From the NCBI RefSeq assembly GCF_024054565.1, contig NZ_JAMXLR010000026.1, positions 62,001-126,000 on the forward strand: 64,000 nucleotides of DNA, given 5' to 3'. The notes beneath the pieces were generated by a model. That model was not told the DNA's origin and made no database searches. It saw only the letters and a program-made list of their open reading frames with translations. The stretch comes from Aeoliella straminimaris (GTDB lineage Bacteria > Planctomycetota > Planctomycetia > Pirellulales > Lacipirellulaceae). Position numbers and translations under genes: made by a program. Positions within the stretch are counted from its first letter, which is position 1; every line of letters begins with the position of its first letter. This document shows, in pieces, positions 18,903 through 27,993 of this stretch.

Positions 18903-19379
18903 ATGGCTCCGCGTCTGAATTCGGTTTTAGTGGTCCTGACGATCGCCTGTGTGGCGGCCACTTTGCCCGCCCGTTCGGCCGAGGAATCGGACCCCAATGA
19001 AGCGTTGACCAAGCAGATTACTGTGCTCCTTGAGGAGCAAAAGGAGTACTGGAACGCCGGCGACATCGATGGCTTCATGCGCTACTATTGGAAGTCGGAC
19101 GACTTGACCTTCAGTTCAGGCGGCACGACCCGTCGCGGTTGGGGCAGCACCTTGCGTCGTTACCGCGAACAGTACCCTACGCCTGAGAAGATGGGTAAGC
19201 TCGCCTTTTCGGACTTAGAGGTGCGCCCCATCGGTAGTGCGGCCGCCCTGGTGCTGGGCCGCTGGGCGCTGGAGCGGGAACCCGATCCGGTGGGTGGAAA
19301 CTTCACCTTGGTGCTCGAGCGACACTCGGGTAGGTGGCTCATCATCCACGACCATACTTCGCGGTTGGCCGACGAGTAG
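18903..19379 (+). CDS. Exported NTF2-like (SnoaL/DUF4440-type) protein
   Basis: A 158-residue protein with a signal peptide (SVLVVLTIACVAATLPARS). Its body is typical of the NTF2-like cone fold: EEQKEYWNAGDIDGFMRYYW near the N-terminus, then the alternating strands LVLGRWALERE and NFTLVLERHSGRWLIIHDHTS. A GGGAG ribosome binding site lies just before the ATG. Members bind small molecules or act as isomerase-like enzymes, and the ligand here is unknown. About 300 bases separate it from the divergent radical SAM gene. Confidence 0.8.
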   Translation: MAPRLNSVLVVLTIACVAATLPARSAEESDPNEALTKQITVLLEEQKEYWNAGDIDGFMRYYWKSDDLTFSSGGTTRRGWGSTLRRYREQYPTPEKMGKLAFSDLEVRPIGSAAALVLGRWALEREPDPVGGNFTLVLERHSGRWLIIHDHTSRLADE

Positions 19380-19408
19380 GCCTGCTGTCCCGCCACACGC
19401 AGCGTGAT

Positions 19409-19414
19409 TACAAT
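19409..19414 (+). promoter_or_regulatory. Putative -10 hexamer TACAAT
   Basis: TACAAT lies about 65 bases before the start of the bifunctional nuclease gene, in the short gap after the NTF2-like gene. No clear -35 is seen. Confidence 0.3.
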
Positions 19415-19478
19415 AGAATGGGTGAAGACGTTTCGACCTTCGGCTCATCCCCGGAACTGCATCAGAAGGAATCGCGGC

Positions 19479-19886
19479 ATGCCCGTCGCTATGGAGCTTT
19501 CGCGGATTATCATCAGCGAGATCAATGATAGTCAGGTGATCTACCTCAAGGAGATCGATGGCACACGGACGTTTCCCATCCTGATCGGCATCTTCGAAGC
19601 GACCAGCATCGATCGCCGAGTGAAACACATCGAAACGCCACGCCCACTGACCCACGACCTGCTGGTCGGCGTGGCCGAGGCATTGGGCGGCGAGTTTCAG
19701 GACGTGGTGATCAGCGCGCTGAAGGACCACACCTACTACGCTCAACTCCGCATCCGGCAGGAAGGCGAACTGGTGGAAATCGACGCCCGGCCGTCCGACG
19801 CCATCGCCGTGGCGGTAACCTGCGAACCACCGCTGCCCATCTACGTGGCCGAGGACGTGCTGACCGATCTGGCTAACGAACAGTAA
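19479..19886 (+). CDS. Bifunctional nuclease family protein (DUF151)
   Basis: A 135-residue protein from the ATG at 19479, which has AGAAGGA eight bases upstream; the open frame begins earlier, at 19404. The body matches the BFN/DUF151 family: an N-terminal ELSRIIISE start, PILIGIFEATSI, RPLTHDLL and ALKDHTYYAQLRI, then EIDARPSDAIAVAV. Plant and bacterial members have been reported to have RNase and DNase activity, but the physiological role in bacteria is unclear. It is followed 17 bases later by an orphan gene on the same strand, so the two may be co-transcribed. Confidence 0.88.
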   Translation: MPVAMELSRIIISEINDSQVIYLKEIDGTRTFPILIGIFEATSIDRRVKHIETPRPLTHDLLVGVAEALGGEFQDVVISALKDHTYYAQLRIRQEGELVEIDARPSDAIAVAVTCEPPLPIYVAEDVLTDLANEQ

Positions 19887-19903
19887 TTCCGGAGTCTAAG
19901 GTC

Positions 19904-20734
19904 ATGGACGATTGCCCACGGTTCACCACCGAACAGGTACTGCGCGGGATTCAGGCGTACGTGGATAAGCAGTTCGGGCATGAGTTTCCGCTCGACCCCG
20001 ATGCTTCGGTAAGCGTCTATTACGAGACGGTGCAGAAGGAGATGGGGTGCTCGCTGGAGTTCCTGACGGAGATCGGTCACTACTTCGGCCTGCGATGGGA
20101 TCATCGGCGGTGGCAGGTATGGTTGCGTTTGCCGCGTGAGAAACGAGGAGAGAAGATATCGTCGGCACAGGGTCGGCAGCTTTGGCAGGAGTGGCTCACG
20201 GAAACGAGTCAGCCGCTCACCATCCGCAAACTTGCCGAGTTCATTGCTCGCCACGCCCACGGCGCTCCCATGAATCCGACGACAGTCTTTGGTGTTCCAT
20301 GTGCACCGGCCGGAGCGTTTCGCGGGCTCTGCCAACTGCCAGAAGTGCGGGGGCGTCGAATTGCTCCCTCCACCAAACTTCGAGATGTACTACGCGGTGG
20401 CAGATTGAGGGCATTTTGGAGCAGGTCAACGTGGGCCAGCGGTATAGAGTTACCGTTGCTTTCGCCGACGAAGGCCGAAACTTGGCTCGGGCGATCTTAT
20501 GGCGCCGCCCTATTTGCCGGGCTAGCGCTCGCTACCATGACTGGTGGTATGATTCTGGGCGACTGGAATTTATCAGCACTGTGCCCCGCGTTCATTGCTG
20601 CCATCGCGTTGCCCAGCGTCTTGTTCTGCTTTACAGCGGCCGCCCTGGACTGCGTGCGAGATCCCCTGCCCGATGGCGTCAGGACGTTCGGTGACCTGGC
20701 AAGATTGATTGCCAACGCTCAAACCGGCGCGTAG
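19904..20734 (+). CDS. Unrecognised protein with two C-terminal membrane helices
   Basis: A 276-residue protein with no family I recognise. The first 135 residues are soluble and rich in Trp, Arg and acidic residues (FGHEFPLDPDASVSVYYETV, LRWDHRRWQVWLRLP) and include LTIRKLAEFIARHA. The C-terminal half has two hydrophobic helices (about 195-212 and 220-245) and ends in VRTFGDLARLIANAQTGA. The ATG at 19904 has AAGG close upstream. It follows the bifunctional nuclease gene by 17 bases and ends two bases before the convergent receiver-kinase gene. Confidence 0.6.
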   Translation: MDDCPRFTTEQVLRGIQAYVDKQFGHEFPLDPDASVSVYYETVQKEMGCSLEFLTEIGHYFGLRWDHRRWQVWLRLPREKRGEKISSAQGRQLWQEWLTETSQPLTIRKLAEFIARHAHGAPMNPTTVFGVPCAPAGAFRGLCQLPEVRGRRIAPSTKLRDVLRGGRLRAFWSRSTWASGIELPLLSPTKAETWLGRSYGAALFAGLALATMTGGMILGDWNLSALCPAFIAAIALPSVLFCFTAAALDCVRDPLPDGVRTFGDLARLIANAQTGA

Positions 20735-20736
20735 GG

Positions 20737-22014
20737 CTACGCTTCGCTTTCTTTCTTCCGCCGCTGCGATTCCAGCCGGCCTTTGAGGAACTTGCGGATC
20801 GCGGCGCCGAATTCCCCCGCCGTGGCGTAGCGATCTTCTGGCTTGTGAGCCAAAGCCTTCATCAGAATCTGCTCGACCTCGCTGTTGAACTTGGGGGTAA
20901 GTTCCTTGGGGCTCCGCGCCTGTCCCTCGGCGATCTCGCGAATGGTCTCCCAACGGTCGCTGTGATTCACCTTATGAGGGTGTTTGCGAAGCAGCATCAC
21001 GTACAGAATGATTCCCAGGGCGTAGATGTCTGAACGGCCGTCGAGCGCTTCGACATCGCCGCGAGCCTGCTCGGGCGACATGAACAGTGGCGTGCCGATC
21101 ACGGTGCCTTCCATCGAGCATAAGGCCGAGCCCGACTCCGTGGTTTTAAACATCGAGCGAGCCAGACCAAAGTCCACCAGTTTCGGCTCGCGATCCTTGG
21201 TGAGCATAATGTTCGAAGGCTTCAGGTCGCGGTGAATCACTCCTTGGCGATGGGCATAGTCCAGGGCATCGCACACCTTGGCCGTCATCAACAGTAACAG
21301 CGCCGGCTTGGGCGAGTGCCGCTTGACGTACTGTTCGAGCGTCCCCCCTTCGAGCAATTCGACCGCGTAGTAGGCCAATTTCTTGTCGATTTGGCTATCG
21401 AGTATCCGGGCGATGTTCGGATGATCAAGCTTCTCCATCAGTTCGATCTCACGGGCAAATCGACCGAATACCTCGTCGGTCGCCAGGTCGACTCGGATGA
21501 TCTTCAGCGCCACGATCTCGCCTGTCGCTTGTCGTTTGGCGCGCCACACCGTGGCGAAGACACCTTTGCCAAGCATCTCCTGGACTTCGTAGCCTTCGAT
21601 TCTCGGAACGGCCCATTCCTTGGGGGGAACCAGCTTGACGATACGCTCCGCGGCGCTCAGTCGGCTATGCAGCACCTTGGGATCAATGGGCTTGGTCAGG
21701 TAGTCGTCGGCCCCAGCGTCGAGCCCCGTCACCATGTCCTCCTGCGCATCGCGGCTGGTGAGCATGATTACGTAGGTGAAAGGATGCTCCGGATCCCGCT
21801 TCACACTGCGGCACACATCAATGCCATCCAACCCGGGCATCTGCCAATCGAGTATCACCAACCGCGGCGAGCCTTCCTCGTTCAACGCCTTTAGCGCCTG
21901 CAGGCCATCTTCGACGGCCACTGGTTCATGTCCCCACGACTCGACGTTGCTACACAACACCTTGCGGTACATCACATTGTCTTCAGCGATTAAAACCTTC
22001 ATTTCGCGCTCCAT
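20737..22014 (-). CDS. Response regulator receiver fused to Ser/Thr protein kinase
   Basis: A 425-residue fusion. Residues 5-125 are a CheY-like receiver with the acidic pocket at EDN, phospho-acceptor Asp56 in LVILDWQMPG and Lys108 in LTKP. Residues about 140-400 are a Hanks-type kinase: glycine loop MLGKGVFATV, ALKII lysine, HRDLKPSN catalytic loop, DFGLA and MSPEQ. There is no membrane segment. The kinase output would be set by phosphorylation of the receiver, linking two-component signalling to Ser/Thr phosphorylation. The gene starts 21 bases after the hybrid histidine kinase on the same strand, so the two form an operon. ATG codons at 22014 and 22002 are both possible starts. Confidence 0.93.
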   Translation of the reverse strand: MEREMKVLIAEDNVMYRKVLCSNVESWGHEPVAVEDGLQALKALNEEGSPRLVILDWQMPGLDGIDVCRSVKRDPEHPFTYVIMLTSRDAQEDMVTGLDAGADDYLTKPIDPKVLHSRLSAAERIVKLVPPKEWAVPRIEGYEVQEMLGKGVFATVWRAKRQATGEIVALKIIRVDLATDEVFGRFAREIELMEKLDHPNIARILDSQIDKKLAYYAVELLEGGTLEQYVKRHSPKPALLLLMTAKVCDALDYAHRQGVIHRDLKPSNIMLTKDREPKLVDFGLARSMFKTTESGSALCSMEGTVIGTPLFMSPEQARGDVEALDGRSDIYALGIILYVMLLRKHPHKVNHSDRWETIREIAEGQARSPKELTPKFNSEVEQILMKALAHKPEDRYATAGEFGAAIRKFLKGRLESQRRKKESEA

Positions 22015-22035
22015 GCACCTTCGGTGGGAAGGCCT

Positions 22036-24918
22036 TTAACCGATTTTTGCTTTGAGAGCCCTCAAGGCATCGAGCAAATCTTCCACCAGTGATATAAGTT
22101 GCTTCCACTGTACCGGGAATTCATCGAGCACGCCGTCGCGCCCCATGTACTCGATGCGTTTGGCTACCGCTGCTGCCGAGTCGGCCGCAAACAAGCCCAC
22201 CGTGCTCTTTAGGGTGTGGGCCGAACGCATTACCATCTCGCAATCGCCAGCCTGGTAGGCTTCTTCGATGTCGGACATTTGCTTCGGACACTCAACCTCG
22301 AACAGGTTGATCATCTCCAGCAACAGAGCCTCTCCTCCACCAACGTTCTCCAACGCCCGCTCGTAATCGAAAGACGGAGGCGCGGGTTTAGTGATGGTGA
22401 TGGACTCGGTGGTCTTCGGCGAGGTAAGTTCGGCTTCCCCGCTGGCCTCACCTGCCGGCACGTTCTCGACGGCCGCAAACAGTTCCTGCGGGCGGAACGG
22501 TTTTGCCACGTAGTCGTCCATGCCTGCTGCCATGCACCGCTCGCGGTCGCCTTTCATGGCATGGGCTGTCATCGCAATGATGGGGGTGTGTCGGCCGGAA
22601 GTTTTTTCCCACGCGCGAATGGCGGCCGTGGCGTCGAACCCATCGAGCACCGGCATCTGGACGTCCATCAGAATCAGGTCGAACTCGCTCTGCCGCGCCG
22701 CTTCGACGGCCAACTGACCATTCTCCACAGCGGTTACCGTGTGGCCCCGCTTCTCGAGCAGGCTAGTCGCCACTTGGCGATTGACGACGCCGTCTTCGGC
22801 CAGCAGGATGCGACGGCTAACAAATTTCTGCCCCCGCCGAGCGATCACGCTGTCGGAGGGAGATTCGTCGGCTCGGGCGATCCCCACGGCAATGGTCACC
22901 GCGTTGAGCAGGTTGGATTGGGTAACCGGCTTCGTCATACAGCGGGCGATGCTTAACCCCTTGGCACGCTGCTTGTCTTCAGGCCTATCGGCCGAGGTGA
23001 GCATAATGATCGGCATGTTTTGCGTATCGGCGCGCTCGCGCAAGCGGCTCACGAACTCGAACCCATCCATGTTGGGCATCATCACGTCGACCAGGGCCAG
23101 ACGGAACGGTGTGCCGAGCCGCGCCCTTCGTTCGCACTCTTCCAAACCCCGCTGGCCACTCTCGACGACCAAGGGGCTCATGCCCCAGTTGTTCAGCATC
23201 TCTTCGCAGATAATGCGATTGGTGCGATTGTCGTCCACCACTAGCACCGGCAGTTGATGCAACGTGGCCAGGTGACTGGCAGGGACCTCGGGGGTGAGCT
23301 GTGCGCGCTCGAACTCGACTGTGAAGTGGAACTCGCTTCCTTGACCATGCTCGCTCTCCACGTCGAGCTGCCCGCCCATCAATCGAACTAGCTGGGCGGA
23401 GATGGTAAGCCCCAGTCCCGAGCCACCATACTGGCGGGTGGTCGATGCATCGGCCTGGGTGAACGATTCAAAAATCTTCTCTTGCTGGTCCGGCGTGATT
23501 CCGATGCCGGTATCGCTAACGGCAAGGCGCAATTTCGCCCGGTCCGGCGACAGTTCTACCGGCGCCACCCGCACGACAATCTCCCCATCATGCGTGAACT
23601 TAATGGCGTTGCTCACCAGATTGACGACAATCTGCCGCAGGCGACTGGCATCGCCCATGAGGTCGTCCGGCACGTCAGACAGAATGTGCACCGCGAGTTC
23701 AATCCCTTTCTTTGCCGCCCTTGTCGCCAGGGTGTGTAGCGTATTGCCCAACGTGTCGCGCAGCTTGAAGGGCAAATCTTCGAGTTCGAGCTTGCCAGCC
23801 TCGATCTTGGAAAAGTCAAGAATATCGTTCAGCAAAGCCAACAGCGCTTCGGCCGAACTCTGAACCAGAAGCTGGTACTCACGCTGTTCTTCGCTGAGTT
23901 GTGTGTTGAGCAGCAACTCGGTCATACCGAGGATGCCATTCATAGGCGTGCGGATTTCGTGGCTCATGTTCGCCAGAAAATCGCTCTTCGCACGACTGGC
24001 CGATTCCGCCTGATCGCGGGCTTCGGTCAGCTCGTTCTGCATTCGCTTCAGCTCCGTGACATCTCGCGAGATGCCAAACGTGCCGACGATCTCGCCATCG
24101 CTGTTCTTCAGCGGCATCTTGGTGGTCGAGACCCAACTGTCTTCGCGATTCTCCCAGGTCTCTTTTTCTACCTGAGCCACCAACGGAACGCCCGTCCGCA
24201 TGATTCGCTTCTCGTCTTCCAGCGCCTGCTCAGCGTGCTCGGACGAGAACATGTCGGAGTCGGTCTTACCGATCGCATCCGAGGCGTTCTCGAGTCCGAA
24301 CTTCTCCGCCTGCGAATGACTGACTCGCAAAAAGCGGCTCGCGCGATCCTTGAAATACACCGCGTCGGGAATGTTCTCCATTAGCGACCGCATCAGATCG
24401 CGTTCCAGGTCGAGTGCTTCCACGGCCTGGACCTGCTCGGTGATGTCCCAGAAAATCACCACCACGCCGACGATCTCGCCGGCATCGTTGCGAAGGGGAC
24501 CTTTGATCCGTTCCACTCGCACCGTGCGACCATCGGCCGTGGTGCGTACCTCGGTACCTCGCAGTTGCTCGCCGGTCCGCAACACGTGGAGGTCGTCCTC
24601 GCGGTACTTCTCGGCAATTTCTGCGGGAAAGATATCGAAGTCGGTCTTGCCGCTAATGGCCTGAAAGTCGGACTCAAGCGACGCCAAATAGTGCCGGTTG
24701 GCGTAGACGCGTTTGCCCTGAGTGTCCTTGATCACCAGACTGAGCGGTAGCAAGTCGATCAGCGAGCCAACTACCGATGCCGCGGTGCCCGTGGTTTGTT
24801 CCTCCGAACCGTGACCTGTGCATCGACCACAAAGTATGGACAACCACAGGTCCAAAGTAGAACCACCCGAGGACATCAGCAAGCCTCGCAACGAACAGAC
24901 AATTGATGAGAAATGCAC
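22036..24918 (-). CDS. Hybrid sensor histidine kinase with two PAS, two receiver and one Hpt domain
   Basis: A 960-residue soluble protein (no clear membrane helix). In order: PAS (about 50-165), PAS (about 175-295), dimerisation/His domain with [19 protein letters not shown], ATPase domain with the [15 protein letters not shown] box, a first receiver (VLVVDDN, Asp in [13 protein letters not shown]), a second receiver (ILLAED, Asp in [13 protein letters not shown]) and a C-terminal Hpt domain with AHTLKSTVG. This is a complete phosphorelay in one chain, and the Hpt His would pass the phosphate to the receiver-Ser/Thr-kinase fusion encoded next. The start could also be the internal ATG at 24876. 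Confidence 0.92.
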   Translation of the reverse strand: MHFSSIVCSLRGLLMSSGGSTLDLWLSILCGRCTGHGSEEQTTGTAASVVGSLIDLLPLSLVIKDTQGKRVYANRHYLASLESDFQAISGKTDFDIFPAEIAEKYREDDLHVLRTGEQLRGTEVRTTADGRTVRVERIKGPLRNDAGEIVGVVVIFWDITEQVQAVEALDLERDLMRSLMENIPDAVYFKDRASRFLRVSHSQAEKFGLENASDAIGKTDSDMFSSEHAEQALEDEKRIMRTGVPLVAQVEKETWENREDSWVSTTKMPLKNSDGEIVGTFGISRDVTELKRMQNELTEARDQAESASRAKSDFLANMSHEIRTPMNGILGMTELLLNTQLSEEQREYQLLVQSSAEALLALLNDILDFSKIEAGKLELEDLPFKLRDTLGNTLHTLATRAAKKGIELAVHILSDVPDDLMGDASRLRQIVVNLVSNAIKFTHDGEIVVRVAPVELSPDRAKLRLAVSDTGIGITPDQQEKIFESFTQADASTTRQYGGSGLGLTISAQLVRLMGGQLDVESEHGQGSEFHFTVEFERAQLTPEVPASHLATLHQLPVLVVDDNRTNRIICEEMLNNWGMSPLVVESGQRGLEECERRARLGTPFRLALVDVMMPNMDGFEFVSRLRERADTQNMPIIMLTSADRPEDKQRAKGLSIARCMTKPVTQSNLLNAVTIAVGIARADESPSDSVIARRGQKFVSRRILLAEDGVVNRQVATSLLEKRGHTVTAVENGQLAVEAARQSEFDLILMDVQMPVLDGFDATAAIRAWEKTSGRHTPIIAMTAHAMKGDRERCMAAGMDDYVAKPFRPQELFAAVENVPAGEASGEAELTSPKTTESITITKPAPPSFDYERALENVGGGEALLLEMINLFEVECPKQMSDIEEAYQAGDCEMVMRSAHTLKSTVGLFAADSAAAVAKRIEYMGRDGVLDEFPVQWKQLISLVEDLLDALRALKAKIG

Positions 24919-25460
24919 CGCCTCCGCGGCCTAATGCTCCTGAGAGCCACTGTCATTATTACCAATTACGCTCCAAAGGCCAAAACAATTCGCCGAGCTT
25001 CGAGGAGTTGCACACATCCGCCGGGCAGGAAGGCCGTTGTGACTGGTGAAGCCGTAACTTTATCCAGGGTCAGCGCGATCGGTTGACTTTGCCAACCGAT
25101 CCGCGTTGCCATGCTGGCAGGTGACGGTGCGCAAAAACCGCCTGAACCAGGCTCCGGCAACGGGGTGATGCCGAGTGCTGCGTGCCTCGGTTGCTACTTC
25201 TGAGCAGACTGTTATTCCCCTGCCTGACGGGGTCTATGCTCAATATCTTCCCCAATGCATGTAGCTATTTGACACTCGTTGAGGGAAAATGCGGAGTTCG
25301 GAGGAGTGGCGAGAACAATTCATCTTAGCCACCGTCCGCCCAATGGCGGGCAACTGGGGGAGAAGCGTTCTCGCCGAGGACGCCATAGGCCGTTCAAACT
25401 CTGGAGGAGCGTGGCTACGGGAAGACGGGTGCTGGATCGCGGAGCGACTTGTCACGATTG
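24919..25460. other. Intergenic stretch, nothing recognised
   Basis: About 540 bases upstream of the hybrid kinase gene. Only short open frames of poor quality are present. The kinase promoter should lie at the left end on the minus strand, but no clear element can be picked out. Confidence 0.4.
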
Positions 25461-25642
25461 GAGTTTTGACACAACTCCATGAACAGCTGTAGAACAACTC
25501 AGAGGGTTTTGGGCCAATGCAATTCAAATCCATTCGAAGAACACAGATGCTTTTTGCGCCCAGGGGGACAAAACTCCAGGAGTTTTGGGCCCATATATCA
25601 ACTGGGGAAGAAGGGTGGCAATACCCCAGTTTTGGGCCCACC
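25461..25642. repeat. Palindromic repeat array, copy A
   Basis: Four related palindromic units occur in about 180 bases: GAGTTTTGACACAACTCC (25461-25478), AGAACAACTC with AGAGGGTTTTGGGCC (25491-25515), GGGGGACAAAACTCC with AGGAGTTTTGGGCCC (25563-25592), and CCCCAGTTTTGGGCCCACC (25624-25642). Each can form a short hairpin of AAAACTC with GAGTTTT. The array lies about 80 bases after the lysC stop. Copy B at 47281-47460 holds the same units in reverse orientation. Confidence 0.7.
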
Positions 25643-25724
25643 AACTGTATTCACGGACATCCGGACCAGACGGAGGCCCGCCCATGATCTGGAGCACAAG
25701 CTGCTGTGGCTGAGTGGTTTCGCT

Positions 25725-27521
25725 CTAGCTCTCCAGGACGTCGGCGAACGCCTGTTTGAGGGCCGCCAGGCCGGCGTCGCCCTTTTCGGCGTCGACCACG
25801 ACGTTCACGCGGACTTCGCTGGTCGAGATCATCTCGACATTGATCCCCGCGGCGTTCAGGGCCTGGAACATCCGTGTGCCGACGCCGGTATGGCTGCGGA
25901 TGCCGACCCCAGTAACCGTGAGGATAGCGATCTTGTTGGTGCTGTTGACTTCGCCACCGACCCGGTCGATCAGCTCGGTCACAGTGGTCGTGGCTTTGGC
26001 CAGGTCGTCCTGTGGAACGGTAAAGCTGAGGTTGGTGTGCCCCTCTTCGCCGACGCTCTGCACGATCATATCGACCAGCACCCCCTCGCGCGCCACAGCC
26101 TCGAACACCTCGGCAGCGATGCCGGGCGTGTCGGTCACGTTCGTAAGCGCAACACGAGCCTGCGACGGGTCGAGCTCGATGCCGTGGATGGTGAGCTCTT
26201 CCATCTGCTGCAGCCGATCGACCACGTCGACGGCACTGTGCACCCGGACCGGCGAGTTCGCGACGGGCTCGCCAAACGTCGAACGCTCGTGTGGGGGTCG
26301 GTCGAGTTCGAACTCGCGATGCACCGCACGCAGGGCGTCGGTCATGCGGGGACGTTCGACCAACACCGAGACCTTGATATCGCTGGTGGTGATGGCGGTG
26401 ATGTTGATGCTTTCCTCGGCGAGCGCACGGAACATGCGATCGGCCACGCCGCTCTGCGTGGCCATGCCCAGCCCCACGATAGAGACTTTCGCCACGTTCG
26501 AATCATGCGAGACATCGCCTCCGCCCAGTTCGGCCACCGCCGATTCCACCGCGGCCACGGCTCGCTTCAGGTCGCCCTCGGGCACCGTGAAACTGATATC
26601 CGCGGTACCACCGGCACCAACGTTCTGCACAATCATGTCGACCGCCACATTCTTGGCCGCCAGGCTCGAAAAGATGCCGAAGCTGGTACCAGGTTGGTCG
26701 GGCACGTTGCGAACGGTGATGCGAGCTTCGTCCTTGGTGAGCGCGGCACCGCTTACCGGCCGGTCTACCGACTCGCTGTCGGGGCCAATCACCGTGCCGG
26801 GTTCGTCGGTGAACACCGCGCTGTTCTTCACATGGATGGGCACGTTGAACTTCTTGCCGAACTCAATCGAACGGCTGTGCATCACACCCGCTCCGAGGCT
26901 GGCGAGCTCGAGCATTTCGTCGTGACTTACACGGTCCATCTTGCGAGCCTCGGCCACCAGGCGTGGATCGGTGGTGAACACGCCGTCGACGTCGGTGTAG
27001 ATCTCGCACTGGTCGGCGCCCAGCACTGCGGCCAGGGCCACGGCCGAAGTGTCGCTGCCGCCACGCCCGAGTGTGGTAATGTTCCAGTCATCGTCGATGC
27101 CCTGGAATCCGCAGGCGATCACGATGTTGCCATCGTCCAGCAGCTTCTTCATCCGCTCGGTGGAGATCGAGCGGATGCGGGCCTTGGTGTGCGAGCTGTC
27201 GGTGCGAATGCCAATCTGTCCGCCGGTCAGGCTCACGGCCTTGGCGCCCAGGTCGTGAATGGCCATCGCCATCAGGGCGACGGATACTTGCTCGCCTGTG
27301 GAGAGCAGCATGTCCATCTCACGGGCCGCGGGCTCAGCGCCGCCGGCACAAACCTGGTTGGCCAGGTCGACCAGGATGTCTGTGTTCTTGCCCATGGCAC
27401 TGACAACCATCACCACCTGGTTACCGGCCTGATGAGCCCGAATCGCCCGCCGCGCGGCCGTGCGAATCTTCTCCGCATCCGCCACGCTTGTACCACCGAA
27501 TTTCTGAACAATGAGTGACAT
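25725..27521 (-). CDS. lysC: Aspartate kinase with two pairs of ACT domains
   Basis: 598 residues from the ATG at 27521, where MSLIVQKFGGTSV matches the family start; an upstream ATG at 27569 only adds repeat-derived sequence. The kinase domain (about 1-245) has KFGGTSVAD and GRGGSDTSAVALAA. It is followed by two ACT pairs: about 270-410 (ITVRNVPDQPG, KVSIVGLGM) and about 450-595 (VALTNVTDTPG, ILTVTGVGI). Usual LysC has one pair, near 410 residues; the duplicated form is seen in planctomycetes and some cyanobacteria. It makes aspartyl phosphate for lysine, threonine and methionine. It is the last gene of the hom - apgM-like - lysC operon. Confidence 0.93.
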   Translation of the reverse strand: MSLIVQKFGGTSVADAEKIRTAARRAIRAHQAGNQVVMVVSAMGKNTDILVDLANQVCAGGAEPAAREMDMLLSTGEQVSVALMAMAIHDLGAKAVSLTGGQIGIRTDSSHTKARIRSISTERMKKLLDDGNIVIACGFQGIDDDWNITTLGRGGSDTSAVALAAVLGADQCEIYTDVDGVFTTDPRLVAEARKMDRVSHDEMLELASLGAGVMHSRSIEFGKKFNVPIHVKNSAVFTDEPGTVIGPDSESVDRPVSGAALTKDEARITVRNVPDQPGTSFGIFSSLAAKNVAVDMIVQNVGAGGTADISFTVPEGDLKRAVAAVESAVAELGGGDVSHDSNVAKVSIVGLGMATQSGVADRMFRALAEESINITAITTSDIKVSVLVERPRMTDALRAVHREFELDRPPHERSTFGEPVANSPVRVHSAVDVVDRLQQMEELTIHGIELDPSQARVALTNVTDTPGIAAEVFEAVAREGVLVDMIVQSVGEEGHTNLSFTVPQDDLAKATTTVTELIDRVGGEVNSTNKIAILTVTGVGIRSHTGVGTRMFQALNAAGINVEMISTSEVRVNVVVDAEKGDAGLAALKQAFADVLES

Positions 27522-27537
27522 AGTTTCTTGATTTCGA

Positions 27538-27993
27538 ACCGCCAAGGACGCCAGGAGCGCCAAGGACATTAAGTTGACACAATGCGTTTGATTCCGCCGT
27601 CTTTCAGTTTCAACACGTTGAAGTTTATTGGGAGGCCGAGCGTGTGACCGGTTGCTTTTAAGTAGTTGATAACTTGAGCTTGATGTATCGGATGGATCGC
27701 TTCTACAGCTTTCAATTCAACGACAAGGATTCCACCTACCAGAAAGTCGAGCCTCGCCTCACCGACATTTTGTCCCTTGTATTCCAGAGCGATTGGTGCC
27801 TGTCGCACAAATGAAATTCCACGCTCCAGGAACTCGATTGCCAGTGCTTGCTCATACACCGACTCGAGAAATCCGGCGCCCAGCAATCGATGCACCTCGA
27901 TCGCAGCACCGATTACCTGATGTGCAAGTTCATCAACTTCCGAGGACGGTTCCTTCATGGCGATTTCTTAGCGTTCTTGGCGTCCTTGGCGGT
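27538..27993. repeat. Inverted repeat cassette around a GxxExxY gene (between apgM-like gene and lysC)
   Basis: Left arm 27538-27560 and right arm 27971-27993 are reverse complements at 21 of 23 positions; the shared core is ACCGCCAAGGACGCCA. Each arm is built of short tandem CGCCAAGGA-like units. The right arm directly abuts the stop codon of the upstream apgM-like gene, and the left arm ends 17 bases before the lysC start. The only gene inside is the GxxExxY gene. Confidence 0.85.
27569..27958 (-). CDS. GxxExxY protein (first copy)
   Basis: A 129-residue protein with the family signature GAGFLESVYEQAL at about residues 27-39 and the nuclease-like core DFLVGGILVVELKAVE, an Asp plus Glu-X-Lys arrangement as in PD-(D/E)XK enzymes. 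The C-terminal QVINYLKATGHTLGLPINFNV and IKRIVS segments are also typical. The family function is unproven. The gene lies in the gap between the apgM-like gene and lysC, on the same strand, and inside an inverted repeat whose arms begin within 10-15 bases of the coding ends. A second, divergent copy lies at 29285. Confidence 0.9.
   Translation of the reverse strand: MKEPSSEVDELAHQVIGAAIEVHRLLGAGFLESVYEQALAIEFLERGISFVRQAPIALEYKGQNVGEARLDFLVGGILVVELKAVEAIHPIHQAQVINYLKATGHTLGLPINFNVLKLKDGGIKRIVST

Noticed and set aside
25240..25644. A minus-strand frame sharing a GPKPSELF string with a frame at 47277-47471
   Set aside because: The shared peptide is explained by the dispersed palindromic repeat at both places, not by a protein family.
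25479..27518. A 679-codon plus-strand frame opposite lysC
   Set aside because: The minus strand encodes a complete aspartate kinase; the antisense product is His- and Arg-rich with no recognisable domain.
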